Assembly: GCF_004138485.1 (NCBI RefSeq)
Contig: NZ_RYEV01000005.1
Coordinates: forward strand, 792,827-856,826
Length of the DNA stretch: 64,000 bases
DNA from: Peristeroidobacter soli
Lineage (GTDB): Bacteria; Pseudomonadota; Gammaproteobacteria; Steroidobacterales; Steroidobacteraceae
Reading direction: 5' to 3'
Shown: in pieces, positions 44,029 through 53,684 of the stretch
Layout: each line of letters begins with the position of its first letter
Numbering within the stretch: position 1 is the first letter of the stretch
Notes under the pieces: generated by a model
Seen by the model: the letters and a program-made list of their open reading frames with translations, nothing else
Told to the model about the DNA's origin: nothing
Databases searched by the model: none
Translations under genes and position numbers: made by a program

Positions 44029-45738
44029 TCATGCGGTCAGGGCTCCGGCGATCTGAACCCGGTTCCGACCTGACCTTTTTGCATCGTAGACGGCCTCATC
44101 CGCGCGAGCGATGAGGTGTTCGCCCCAGACCCCGAGGGTGTCGCTCGTTGCCACTCCGATGCTACAGGTCACCCGGATGGGCTCGCCGAAGCCCTCGACC
44201 CGCACGTCGGCGACCCGATGACGGATGCGTTCAGCGATGGGGCCGGCGGCCGAGATGTCGGCGCTGCTCAGAATGACCACGAACTCCTCCCCGCCATACC
44301 GGCCGATGACATCCGACTGGCGCAACTCGGCGTGGATGGGGTCGATGATGGCGCGCAGACAGGCATCGCCGGCCTGATGGCCGCGGGTGTCGTTGATCTC
44401 CTTGAAATGATCCAGGTCGATGAACAACAGCGCGATGGGCAGGCCGCGTGCCCGTGCCCGCAGACAGGCCGCCTCGAGGCGTTCGACCAGCGAGCGCCGA
44501 TTCAGCACGCCAGTGAGAGGATCGGTCTGTGCACGTTTTTCAGCATCGGACAGTGCCAGCCGCTGATCGCGCAGTCGATCGGCGACGCCCAGCGCGATCA
44601 GCACGGCGGCGGCGACCATCGACAGCGGCAGGCCGTAATAGAGCAGGCCTTCGGCGCCTTCGGGATCGGTGAGCAACAGTCGAATGGCCGTGGCGATGGT
44701 GAACCCTTCGAGCAGTCCCCAGGCGATCAGGAACCAGCCGGCGGCCCGGTTGTTTCGCTGCCAGGCCAGGAAGGCGACCACCAGTGTGAAGATGGCGGAG
44801 CCCAGGAACACCAGGTTGCCGATCGCGGCCACCACACCGCCCAGGCCGATATGTTGAGCGAGGTTGGCGAAGGCGAGCACCACGAACGTGCCCGCCATCC
44901 AGCCGAAGATCGAATAGACCTTGGGCGAATACAGACGCAGCTCGGCGATCTCACGCACGAACAGGCAGGCGGCCGCGCCGCTCAGCGCGGCTGTGACGTT
45001 CCATGTGTAAGACATAACGGAGGCGCCCAGCTCCAGCACGGGCCATTCGAAGCCCTGGCCGGAGAGGTAGGCGACATATAACGCCTGCAGTGAGAACAGC
45101 GTCGCGTAAAACAGCAGCAGGCGGTCGGAGAGCACCAGCCAGATCAGCAGTGACGAGAACGCCATCGCCATCAGAGCGCCGAACGCGATGGCGATCATGC
45201 GTGCGTGTTCGGCACCGGTCGCGAGTGTTTGCTCGAGCGTGGAGACCGAGAACATCAGCCCGTCCCAGCCCTGACCCTGCGGATCGATGCGAACGAACAG
45301 CAGCTGACCCTCGGTCAGGCGCTCGGGCAGGGCGAACACCAACTGATGCATGCCGCGGAAGCCGGGCAGGTGAGTTGCCGTTCGCAGCGGCACGGTGCGG
45401 CCGTTATCCAGCGTGTAGGCCTGGATCTGCAGATGCCGGCTCTTGCTGATGTTGAGCGTCGGCACCGCGCCGGGCGTGGAGTTTTCTTCGGCGCGAAGTC
45501 GCAGCCAGAACGCACTGTCGAGCTTGCGAGCGGCGGCAACGTCCAAGGGTTTGAAGCGTGTGTCGAGTGAGCCGCCGGTCAATGTATCGATGCCGACATC
45601 GCCGGTGGCCGGGTCGAGCAGGTCGACTTTCAGGCTGGTGCCGCTCGCGACGATCGACGCCGCGGCGCTGGCCGGGCACGGCAGGGCCAGCAGGCAGGCG
45701 CCCAGCGCCAGCAGCCACGTGGCCAACCATTCACGCAC
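44029..45738 (-). CDS. Diguanylate cyclase with 7TMR-DISM sensor
   Basis: About 569 residues. A signal-like segment (ATWLLALGACLLALPCPASAAA) precedes a periplasmic DISMED2-like domain (residues about 30-170), seven membrane helices and a GGDEF domain. The domain has DPLTGVLNRRSLVERLE and the active-site GGEEF near residue 480. The inhibitory I-site RQSD lies five residues before it, so product inhibition is expected. It makes cyclic di-GMP in response to an extracytoplasmic cue. The GTG at 45738 has GGGGAGG six bases upstream, which decides the start against a longer frame. Confidence 0.92.
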   Translation of the reverse strand: MREWLATWLLALGACLLALPCPASAAASIVASGTSLKVDLLDPATGDVGIDTLTGGSLDTRFKPLDVAAARKLDSAFWLRLRAEENSTPGAVPTLNISKSRHLQIQAYTLDNGRTVPLRTATHLPGFRGMHQLVFALPERLTEGQLLFVRIDPQGQGWDGLMFSVSTLEQTLATGAEHARMIAIAFGALMAMAFSSLLIWLVLSDRLLLFYATLFSLQALYVAYLSGQGFEWPVLELGASVMSYTWNVTAALSGAAACLFVREIAELRLYSPKVYSIFGWMAGTFVVLAFANLAQHIGLGGVVAAIGNLVFLGSAIFTLVVAFLAWQRNNRAAGWFLIAWGLLEGFTIATAIRLLLTDPEGAEGLLYYGLPLSMVAAAVLIALGVADRLRDQRLALSDAEKRAQTDPLTGVLNRRSLVERLEAACLRARARGLPIALLFIDLDHFKEINDTRGHQAGDACLRAIIDPIHAELRQSDVIGRYGGEEFVVILSSADISAAGPIAERIRHRVADVRVEGFGEPIRVTCSIGVATSDTLGVWGEHLIARADEAVYDAKRSGRNRVQIAGALTA

Positions 45739-45923
45739 GATTTGCCTCCCCAGCCCAATGATGTCCCGACGGTGCCAGTCCGAGCCCGACATCCCCCCGC
45801 AGGGAACGGCGCGAAGCTTAACATGGGACACCCCGGCAATATTTGGGCGCGCCTAACGTTTTGCTTCAGGCATCCAAATCGGTGCGTACGCCGAACCTTT
45901 GTTCAGGTTGCACCAACTTGGTT

Positions 45924-46574
45924 ATGACAATGCGCGGCTTGAGCAAGATTCTTGGACGCGGCCTGGCGGCGGCGCTGCTGGCACTGGGCGCGACGCCTGC
46001 GTCGGCCAATCAGACCTGGGATTTCCGGGTGTTCCTGGATCAGAAGGAGATCGGCACGCATCGCTTCGATCTGGTCGATCGCGACGGCGAGCGTGAGCTC
46101 ACGAGCGAGGCGCGCATGGCGGTCAAACTGCTGTTCGTGACCGCGTACACCTACGATCATCACGACGTCGAGCATTGGCATGGCGACTGCGTCACCAGGC
46201 TGTCGTCGACCACCGATGACAACGGCGAGAAACATCGCGTCGATGTGCAGCGTCGGGACGGCGAGACGGTCGTGAGAACGCTCGACGGCACGCAGCGGCT
46301 GGGAGAGTGCGTGCTCACCTTTGCTTACTGGAACCCCGCGATGTTGCGGCAGACGGAGCTGCTCAACTCTCAGGATGGCGAACGGGTGAAGGTGAAGATC
46401 ACCGATGCCGGCGCCGACGCGATCGACGTGCGCGGCGTGAAGACGCCGGCGCGTCGCTACGAATTGCGCAGCGAGAAGCTGTCGATCGATCTTTGGTATT
46501 CGGAGCAACAGCAATGGCTGGCGCTGGAGTCGAAGACCAAGCGCGGCCAGAAGCTGATCTACAAACTGAAATGA
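45924..46574 (+). CDS. DUF6134 family exported protein
   Basis: About 216 residues. A signal peptide (LGRGLAAALLALGATPASA) precedes a beta-rich domain: WDFRVFLDQKEIGTHRFDLVDRDGERELTSEARM, VTAYTYDHHDVEHWHGDCVTRLSSTTDDNG and ARRYELRSEKLSIDLWYSEQQQWLALES. This matches the DUF6134 pattern, a periplasmic family of unknown function. It is divergent from the diguanylate cyclase and shares its 185-base upstream region. The ribosome-binding site before ATG 45924 is weak. Confidence 0.7.
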   Translation: MTMRGLSKILGRGLAAALLALGATPASANQTWDFRVFLDQKEIGTHRFDLVDRDGERELTSEARMAVKLLFVTAYTYDHHDVEHWHGDCVTRLSSTTDDNGEKHRVDVQRRDGETVVRTLDGTQRLGECVLTFAYWNPAMLRQTELLNSQDGERVKVKITDAGADAIDVRGVKTPARRYELRSEKLSIDLWYSEQQQWLALESKTKRGQKLIYKLK

Positions 46575-46625
46575 GCCCATGCCGATTCGCGGCCGGTGCC
46601 GCGATCTGACGATTGCTGAGGGTTG

Positions 46626-46654
46626 CGCGGGCGAGCGCTGGCCGCTCGCCCGCG
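46626..46654. terminator. Perfect 12-bp hairpin between convergent genes
   Basis: CGCGGGCGAGCG (46626-46637) pairs with CGCTCGCCCGCG (46643-46654) over a five-base loop. It lies between the DUF6134 stop and the acyl-CoA dehydrogenase stop. There is no U-run, so a bidirectional terminator role is inferred from position. Confidence 0.55.
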
Positions 46655-46666
46655 TATCGGCTCGGG

Positions 46667-47809
46667 TCAAGTCGCGTTGGCGGAAGCGATGAACTGCTGA
46701 GTGTGGAAGTCCGTGTCTCCCAAGGTCAGATCGATGGCGGTCAGACGTTTGAAGTAATGACTCACCATCAGCTCCTCGGTCATGCCCATGCCGCCATGAA
46801 GCTGCACGGCCTGCTGACCGATGAACCGGCCGGCCTGCCCGATGATCACCTTGGCCGCCGACAGCGCGCGGCGTCGCTCGCCCGCATCCGCATCGAGACT
46901 TTTGATGGCCGCGAGATAGCTCATCGAACGGGCCTGCTCGCCATGCAGGAACATGTCCGCCATCCGGTGCTGGAGCACCTGGAACTTCGCGATCGGCTGA
47001 CCGAACTGTTTACGGTTCCTGGTGTAGTCGAGCGTCGTGGCATTCACCGCTTTCATGATGCCCACGGCTTCGGCGCACAACGCGCTGAGCGCCTGGTCGT
47101 GAGCCGCTTCGATGGCGGCAAATGCTTTGCCTTCCGCGCCCACGAGAGCGGCGGCGGGGACTGAGACTTTCTTCAGCTCGATGTCGGCGGCGCGCAGGCC
47201 GTCGATCGTGCCGTAGTCCTTCACCGTCACGCCCGCGGCTTTGGGATCGATACGAAATACGCTGATGCCGTCGGTGCCGTCTGGTTGGCCGCTGGTGCGG
47301 GCGCTGACGAGCAGCTCATCCGCCGCGCCGCCGCCGATGATGACGTTCTTGAGACCGTCGATCACGTAACCGCTGGATGTTTTCTCCGCGCGCGTCGTGA
47401 CGTGATTGATCTCACCGCGAGTCAGTGGCTCTTGATGCGCGAGGATGACGATGCGCTCACCCGAGGCGATGTTCGGGAGCAATTGCTCAGCCGCGCTCTT
47501 GTCACCAATGTGAGTCAGAAACACCGGGGTGATCACCGCGGCGGCCAGGAAAGGCTCCACCACCAGACCCTCGCCCAGCGCATTCATCACCAGCATCGTT
47601 TCCACCGGGCCGTTGCCCAGGCCGCCATGCTCTTCGGGGACGTTGAGCGCGGTCAGGCCGAGGTTCGCGAGCTCTTTCCACAGGTCGCGGCTCCAGCCGC
47701 CTGGACCGTGGAGAATGCCGCGCCGGGCCTCGAACGAGTAGTTGTCGCGGACGAAGCGCTGGACCGTGTCGGCCAGCAGCTGCTGTTCTTCGCTGAAATT
47801 GAAATCCAT
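46667..47809 (-). CDS. Acyl-CoA dehydrogenase, shorter partner
   Basis: A 380-residue flavoprotein. The N-terminus MDFNFSEEQQLLADTVQRFVRDNY and the C-terminal GRFIGQQAVQLHGGMGMTEELMVSHYFKRL are family hallmarks. It oxidises the alpha-beta bond of an acyl-CoA and passes electrons to ETF. It starts 13 bases after the longer dehydrogenase gene; paired genes of this kind often form heteromeric enzymes for steroid side chains, terpenes or branched acids. The substrate cannot be fixed from sequence. Confidence 0.92.
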   Translation of the reverse strand: MDFNFSEEQQLLADTVQRFVRDNYSFEARRGILHGPGGWSRDLWKELANLGLTALNVPEEHGGLGNGPVETMLVMNALGEGLVVEPFLAAAVITPVFLTHIGDKSAAEQLLPNIASGERIVILAHQEPLTRGEINHVTTRAEKTSSGYVIDGLKNVIIGGGAADELLVSARTSGQPDGTDGISVFRIDPKAAGVTVKDYGTIDGLRAADIELKKVSVPAAALVGAEGKAFAAIEAAHDQALSALCAEAVGIMKAVNATTLDYTRNRKQFGQPIAKFQVLQHRMADMFLHGEQARSMSYLAAIKSLDADAGERRRALSAAKVIIGQAGRFIGQQAVQLHGGMGMTEELMVSHYFKRLTAIDLTLGDTDFHTQQFIASANAT

Positions 47810-47822
47810 GATCTGCCCGTTC

Positions 47823-49022
<1,200 letters not shown>

Positions 49023-49172
49023 GGGCAACCTGCTTTGACTGCTATGCAGAACAATAATTCTCGATGCAGATCGGGATGATAGGGGCTCGACCTTTCCATC
49101 CGCAACCGAGCGAAACCGCGGCGAGGGTAGCGGGGTCTCGCGCTGTCAGGGCGCATTTCCTCCCGATGGGTT

Positions 49173-49185
49173 CTTGCCTGGCAAG
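49173..49185. promoter_or_regulatory. Palindrome near the middle of the divergent region
   Basis: CTTGCCTGGCAAG is a perfect 13-base palindrome about 150 bases from either start codon. It may be a regulator site, but it differs from the palindrome at 49268-49282. Confidence 0.35.
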
Positions 49186-49216
49186 GCATGCTCACCTACC
49201 TTGAACGACGGGCGGC

Positions 49217-49243
49217 TTGGTTGCGCAGTGCGGGTATGATAAT
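49217..49243 (+). promoter_or_regulatory. Candidate promoter of the acyl-CoA ligase
   Basis: TTGGTT (49217-49222) and GATAAT (49238-49243) are 15 bases apart; shifting the -35 by one base gives 16. Transcription would start near 49250, just before the palindrome at 49268. Confidence 0.4.
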
Positions 49244-49267
49244 TTTCGAGCAGAATGAGCGCCCGCA

Positions 49268-49282
49268 TTGTGGAATCCACAA
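49268..49282. promoter_or_regulatory. Candidate IclR-type operator
   Basis: TTGTGGAATCCACAA is a perfect 15-base palindrome, similar in style to IclR-family operators, about 39 bases before the ligase start codon and just after its predicted promoter. The IclR gene lies directly downstream of the ligase. Binding is inferred. Confidence 0.5.
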
Positions 49283-49320
49283 CAAGGGTGCGGACAAGGA
49301 CCAGTGGGGGGATTGGGCGC

Positions 49321-50979
49321 ATGTCCCAAAAGCATTTCGATTTCTGGCCTGTAGGGCTGCCACGCGATATCACCGCGCCGGCGACCAATCTGTTTTACAA
49401 CGTGGAAGTTTCCGCGACTCGATATCCAGACAAAGCCTACCTGATCTTTTTCGAGGCGCCGCTCAGCTACTCGCAGTTCAAGGATGAAGCCGAGCGCCTC
49501 GCCGGCCACCTCCAGCAGGACTGTGGCGTCAAAGCCGGCGACCGCGTGCTGCTGGTGATGCAGAACAGTCCTCAGTTCATCCTGGCCTATTACGGGGTGT
49601 TGCGGGCGAATGCGGTGGTCGTCCCGGTGAACCCGATGAGTGTGACCGCCGAGCTCGAGCACTATCTCGAGGACAGCGGCGCCAAAGTCGCTCTGGTGGC
49701 CCAAGAGGTTTATCCGCAGCTGCAGCCGCTGCTGGGCAAACTCGATCGCACCATCGTCGCGGCTTACAGCGACTACATCAAACCGACGACCGATCTGCGC
49801 ATGCCCGAGGTGGTGAGCGCGCCGAGGCAATTGATCGAGGATGCGAATGTGACTCTGTGGGTCGATGCGCTGGCGGCGCAGCGTACGCCGGGGCCGCTCA
49901 CCGCCGGTCCCGACGATCTTTGCGTGATTCCTTACAGCTCCGGCACGACCGGCCGGCCGAAGGGCTGCATGCTCAGCCATCGCAATGTGATGCACACCTT
50001 GCTCACCAACGCGTTCTGGTTCGGCGGCAATTCCGATACCAGCCAGCTGGTCGTGCTGCCGTTCTTCCATGTCACCAGCATGCAAGGGGGCATGAACGCG
50101 CCGATGTATTACGGCGGCACCATCGTGCTGATGTGCCGTTGGGATCGCGAGGTCGCGGCCGAACTGATTCAGCGTAACAAGCTGATGTCGTGGACCGCGA
50201 TCGCGACCATGGTGATCGACTTTCTCGCCAATCCGAAGCTCGATCAGTACGACCTTTCATCGCTCATCAAAGTGAGTGGCGGTGGCGCGGCCATGCCGGC
50301 GGCCGTGGGCGAACGGTTGCAGCAGCTGATCGGCTCGCCATATATCGAAGGCTACGGTTTGACCGAGACCATCGCGCCGACGCACGTCAATCCGCCGCAC
50401 CGGCCCAAGCGTCAGTGTCTCGGCGTGCCGATCTTCAACACCGACTCGCGCATCATCGATCCTGAGTCATTGCAAGAAGTGGCGCAGGGCACGGTCGGCG
50501 AGATCGTGACCCACGGGCCGCAGATCTTTCAGGGCTACTGGCGCAATCCGCAAGCCACCGAGGCGGCGTTCGTCACGCTCGATGGCAAGCAGTTCTTCCG
50601 CACCGGCGATCTGGGCTATGTCGATGAGGATGGTTATTTCTTCCTGGTCGACCGGCTCAAGCGAATGATCAACTGCTCCGGCTTCAAGGTGTGGCCGGCG
50701 GAGATCGAGGCGCAGATGTATCAACATCCGGCCATCCAGGAAGCCTGTGTGATCGCGGCCAGGGATGCGCATCGTGGCGAGACCGTGAAAGCCGTGGTGG
50801 TGCTGCGGGCCACTCACAAGGGCAAGGTGAGCGAAGCGGACATCATCGAGTGGACCCGCCAGAACATGGCGACTTACAAACATCCGCGGGTGATCGAATT
50901 TGTCGACGCGTTGCCGAAGTCGGCGACCGGCAAAGTTCAATGGCGTCAGTTGCAGGAAGCCGAAATGGCGCGAGCCTGA
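49321..50979 (+). CDS. Acyl-CoA ligase (AMP-forming)
   Basis: A 552-residue ANL-superfamily enzyme. The P-loop motif YSSGTTGRPKGCMLSH is near residue 205, the A5-like motif is YGLTETIAPT, and FRTGDLGYVDEDGYFFLVDRLKRMI plus a late ATGKVQ complete the C-terminal domain. It activates a carboxylic acid as acyl-AMP and forms the CoA thioester. Location between acyl-CoA dehydrogenases and an IclR regulator suggests a catabolic acid. The ATG at 49321 was chosen; the earlier in-frame ATG at 49255 would carry the operator in coding sequence. Confidence 0.92.
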   Translation: MSQKHFDFWPVGLPRDITAPATNLFYNVEVSATRYPDKAYLIFFEAPLSYSQFKDEAERLAGHLQQDCGVKAGDRVLLVMQNSPQFILAYYGVLRANAVVVPVNPMSVTAELEHYLEDSGAKVALVAQEVYPQLQPLLGKLDRTIVAAYSDYIKPTTDLRMPEVVSAPRQLIEDANVTLWVDALAAQRTPGPLTAGPDDLCVIPYSSGTTGRPKGCMLSHRNVMHTLLTNAFWFGGNSDTSQLVVLPFFHVTSMQGGMNAPMYYGGTIVLMCRWDREVAAELIQRNKLMSWTAIATMVIDFLANPKLDQYDLSSLIKVSGGGAAMPAAVGERLQQLIGSPYIEGYGLTETIAPTHVNPPHRPKRQCLGVPIFNTDSRIIDPESLQEVAQGTVGEIVTHGPQIFQGYWRNPQATEAAFVTLDGKQFFRTGDLGYVDEDGYFFLVDRLKRMINCSGFKVWPAEIEAQMYQHPAIQEACVIAARDAHRGETVKAVVVLRATHKGKVSEADIIEWTRQNMATYKHPRVIEFVDALPKSATGKVQWRQLQEAEMARA

Positions 50980-51029
50980 AGGCCCGATCGAATCGAACAA
51001 GGTAGTACGAACCAGCTGGGGAACATTTT

Positions 51030-51881
51030 ATGGCGACCAGAGCATCAGAAACGACTCGCATGATCGAGACGACCGGCGCGGCCAGCGCCGCACCGAAGCC
51101 GCACGTGGGCAAACAGGACCGGCATTTCGTCACCGCGCTGTCGCGCGGCCTGGACGTGCTGTCGTGCTTCCGTAGCGGCAGCCGGCTGCTGGGCAATCAG
51201 GACATCTCCGAGCGCTGCCGGCTGCCCAAGTCGACGGTGTCTCGTCTGACTTACACGCTCACCAAGCTGGGCTATCTCCATTATGTGAAGGAGTCCGGTA
51301 AATATCGCCTGGGCACCGCGACGCTGGCGCTCGGCAGCGCGGTGCTGGGTCGTTTCGAAGTCCGCGATCTGGCGCGCCCGCTGATGCAGGAACTGGCCGA
51401 TGCGACCGGCACCTCGGTGGCTCTGGGCGCACGCCAGCGGCTCAGCATGGTCTGCGTCGAAGTCTGCAAGGGCAACGCGGTGCTCTCATTAAATATGGAA
51501 GTGGGCATGCGCCTGCCGCTGGCGACCTCCGCCATCGGTCGCGCCTATCTCTGCGTGTGCAGCGATACCGAGCGCGCCGATCTGCTCGATCAATTGAAAG
51601 AACTGGATCATCTCGCCTGGCCGGGCTTGAAGCAGGGCATCGACAAGGCGCTCGGCATGTATTCGGAGCTCGGCGTGTGCAGCTCGTTCGGCGAATGGCA
51701 GCCCGATGTGAACGGCATCGCGGTCGGTTTCCGGCCGGGCAACGGTCTGCCGCCGATGTCCATCAACTGCGGCGCGCCGGCCTTCAAGGTGTCGCAGGAA
51801 TATTTGCTCACCGACGTGCGGCCGCGGCTGGTGGAGCTGGTTCGTCGCATCGAAGAAGGGTTGGGTCAGGCCCGCGCCTGA
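51030..51881 (+). CDS. IclR family transcriptional regulator
   Basis: A 283-residue protein. After a 30-residue tail the winged helix reads FVTALSRGLDVLSCFRSGSRLLGNQDISERCRLPKSTVSRLTYTLTKLGYL, followed by the IclR ligand domain (LARPLMQELADATGTSVALGAR, LATSAIGRAYLC). IclR proteins bind small aromatic or organic acids and control adjacent catabolic genes. It follows the ligase by 50 bases and probably regulates the divergent dehydrogenase/ligase set. A strong hairpin follows its stop. Confidence 0.92.
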   Translation: MATRASETTRMIETTGAASAAPKPHVGKQDRHFVTALSRGLDVLSCFRSGSRLLGNQDISERCRLPKSTVSRLTYTLTKLGYLHYVKESGKYRLGTATLALGSAVLGRFEVRDLARPLMQELADATGTSVALGARQRLSMVCVEVCKGNAVLSLNMEVGMRLPLATSAIGRAYLCVCSDTERADLLDQLKELDHLAWPGLKQGIDKALGMYSELGVCSSFGEWQPDVNGIAVGFRPGNGLPPMSINCGAPAFKVSQEYLLTDVRPRLVELVRRIEEGLGQARA

Positions 51882-51908
51882 ATCCAAGTCGAACCGCGTT
51901 TCGATATG

Positions 51909-51945
51909 AACGGCGCGCATCGAGAGGTGCGCGCCGTTTGCTTTG
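51909..51945 (+). terminator. Terminator after the IclR gene
   Basis: AACGGCGCGCA (51909-51919) pairs perfectly with TGCGCGCCGTT (51928-51938) over an eight-base loop, followed by a T-rich TGCTTT. It separates the acyl-CoA module from the exopolysaccharide genes. Confidence 0.7.
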
Positions 51946-52075
51946 GTGCGCTGTAACCGGGTTGTCATCGACTCCAGACGTCGTTGCCAGCCGACGCCCA
52001 TGCAAGCTGGAACTTTTGTGCAGCAACGCCAGTTACGAGGCAGCTGTTGGTAATTTAGTAAGCATCCGGCGAGTC

Positions 52076-53569
52076 ATGCGCGAAGCCCTTCAAGCAGAGA
52101 ATTCACGCGCTGATTCGCGCGGCTCGGCTGGGCATGCTTCCAGTGAAATGAGCGCGGCGCTGCGTCGTCGAAACCAGCGCGTTCATCATGGCACGTCCGA
52201 GCCGCCGACCGTCGCTCTGCTTCGACACGTGCTGAACCCTTCAGTCATCGTGTTGAGCCTGATGTTGTGTGTTTTCCTGTTTTCTCAGGAATTGACGCCG
52301 TCCTATTTCGCGCTCGCCGCGCTCGCCTTCCTGATCGCCTCACAAGTGGTGAGTGAACCGGTGATGGATTGTTCGGCCCGCAACGGTCTGACCAATCTGC
52401 TTCAGCATCGCATCTTCGCCGAGTGGCTGCTGGTCTCGGCGGCGTTGTTGCTCATGGCGTTCGCCTTCAAGGTCACTGAGACTTTTTCGCGACGGGTAAT
52501 TCTTACCTGGTTCGCGATTACTCCCTTCGTGGTCGTGGCGGCGGAGGCGGGGCTGCGTCGTTACACGGCGTTCTCGGCCCTGCGCGGCAAGATTCAGCAG
52601 AGCCACGTGATCATCGGCGCGAATGAGGCTGGCTCGCGTCTGGCCCGGCGCCTGATGGCACATCCGCATCTCGGCCTGTTCAAGGGCTTCTTCGACGATC
52701 GCGACACCGCGCGTCTGCCCGACATGCCTCAGGAGCAGTTGCTCGGCGGTATGTCGGACATCGTCAACTACGTGCGCATCAATGCCGTCAGCAACATCTA
52801 TATCTGTCTGCCGATGCGCGCGGACGAGCGCGTCAACAAGTTGCTCGAAGAGTTGAAGGACACGACTGCGTCCGTGTACTTCGTGCCTGACATCTTCATG
52901 TTCGATCTGATTCAGGCCCGGGTTTGTGACATCGACGGCATTCCGATGCTCGCGGTGTGCGAGACGCCGTTCGCCGGCCTCGACGGCGTGATCAAGCGCG
53001 CCAGCGACATCGTATTCTCTTCGGTGCTGTTGTTGATGCTCTGGCCGCTGCTGCTGCTGATCGCCCTCGGCGTGCGGATGAGCTCGCCGGGTCCCGTCCT
53101 GTTCCGGCAACGCCGCTACGGCATGTACGGTGAAGCCATCAACGTGTTCAAGTTCCGAAGCATGACGGTGTGCGAGGACGGCGCCAAAGTCACGCAGGCA
53201 CAGAAGAACGATCCGCGCGTCACGCGCTTCGGCGGTTTCCTGCGCCGGACCTCGCTGGACGAACTGCCGCAACTCTTCAATGTGTTTCTCGGCTCGATGA
53301 GCCTGGTCGGGCCGCGGCCGCACGCCGTGGCTCACAACGAGGAATATCGCCGCATCATCGAAGGCTACATGCTCCGCCACAAAGTGCGGCCGGGGATCAC
53401 GGGCTGGGCGCAGGTGAACGGCCTGCGCGGCGAGACCGACACGGTCGACAAGATGCAGCGCCGGGTCGAATTCGATCTGGACTATCTGCGCAACTGGTCC
53501 CTGGGACTGGACCTCACCATTCTGTTCCGGACCGCTTCGCTGGTGTGGCGCGACCGGAACGCCTATTGA
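52076..53569 (+). CDS. Undecaprenyl-phosphate sugar-1-phosphate transferase (WcaJ-like)
   Basis: About 497 residues. Four N-terminal membrane segments are followed by a nucleotide-binding-like domain ([16 protein letters not shown]), a fifth membrane segment and the catalytic domain: [52 protein letters not shown], and [39 protein letters not shown]. Such enzymes load the first sugar phosphate on undecaprenyl phosphate to begin exopolysaccharide synthesis. No glycosyltransferases or export genes are in view, so the rest of the pathway must be elsewhere. Start choice is uncertain; ATG 52076 lacks a strong site. Confidence 0.9.
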   Translation: MREALQAENSRADSRGSAGHASSEMSAALRRRNQRVHHGTSEPPTVALLRHVLNPSVIVLSLMLCVFLFSQELTPSYFALAALAFLIASQVVSEPVMDCSARNGLTNLLQHRIFAEWLLVSAALLLMAFAFKVTETFSRRVILTWFAITPFVVVAAEAGLRRYTAFSALRGKIQQSHVIIGANEAGSRLARRLMAHPHLGLFKGFFDDRDTARLPDMPQEQLLGGMSDIVNYVRINAVSNIYICLPMRADERVNKLLEELKDTTASVYFVPDIFMFDLIQARVCDIDGIPMLAVCETPFAGLDGVIKRASDIVFSSVLLLMLWPLLLLIALGVRMSSPGPVLFRQRRYGMYGEAINVFKFRSMTVCEDGAKVTQAQKNDPRVTRFGGFLRRTSLDELPQLFNVFLGSMSLVGPRPHAVAHNEEYRRIIEGYMLRHKVRPGITGWAQVNGLRGETDTVDKMQRRVEFDLDYLRNWSLGLDLTILFRTASLVWRDRNAY

Positions 53570-53580
53570 AGGGTAGAGCC

Positions 53581-53682
53581 ATGCGTAAAACACAACTCCA
53601 CGTCTGGATCGCCATGATGTTCTGCGCGCTCGCGATGGCGGCGCAGGCGGTCAAAGCCGGCGCCTTCCAGCTGCCGTTCTGA
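53581..53682 (+). CDS. 33-residue exported peptide between exopolysaccharide genes
   Basis: This small frame begins at ATG 53581, eleven bases after the sugar-transferase stop, with AAGGG seven bases upstream. Residues 1-5 are basic, 8-21 hydrophobic ([14 protein letters not shown]), and A-Q-A and V-K-A sites allow cleavage, leaving a mature tail of 7-10 residues (GAFQLPF or [10 protein letters not shown]). Its stop is two bases before the next ATG, which itself has no clear ribosome-binding site, suggesting coupled translation. Function unknown. Confidence 0.6.
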   Translation: MRKTQLHVWIAMMFCALAMAAQAVKAGAFQLPF

Positions 53683-53684
53683 TC

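Larger units (their letters stand above)
49023..49320. other. Divergent control region of the acyl-CoA module
   Basis: This 298-base gap carries two perfect palindromes (49173-49185 and 49268-49282) and a sigma-70-like promoter. No gene seen. Confidence 0.55.
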
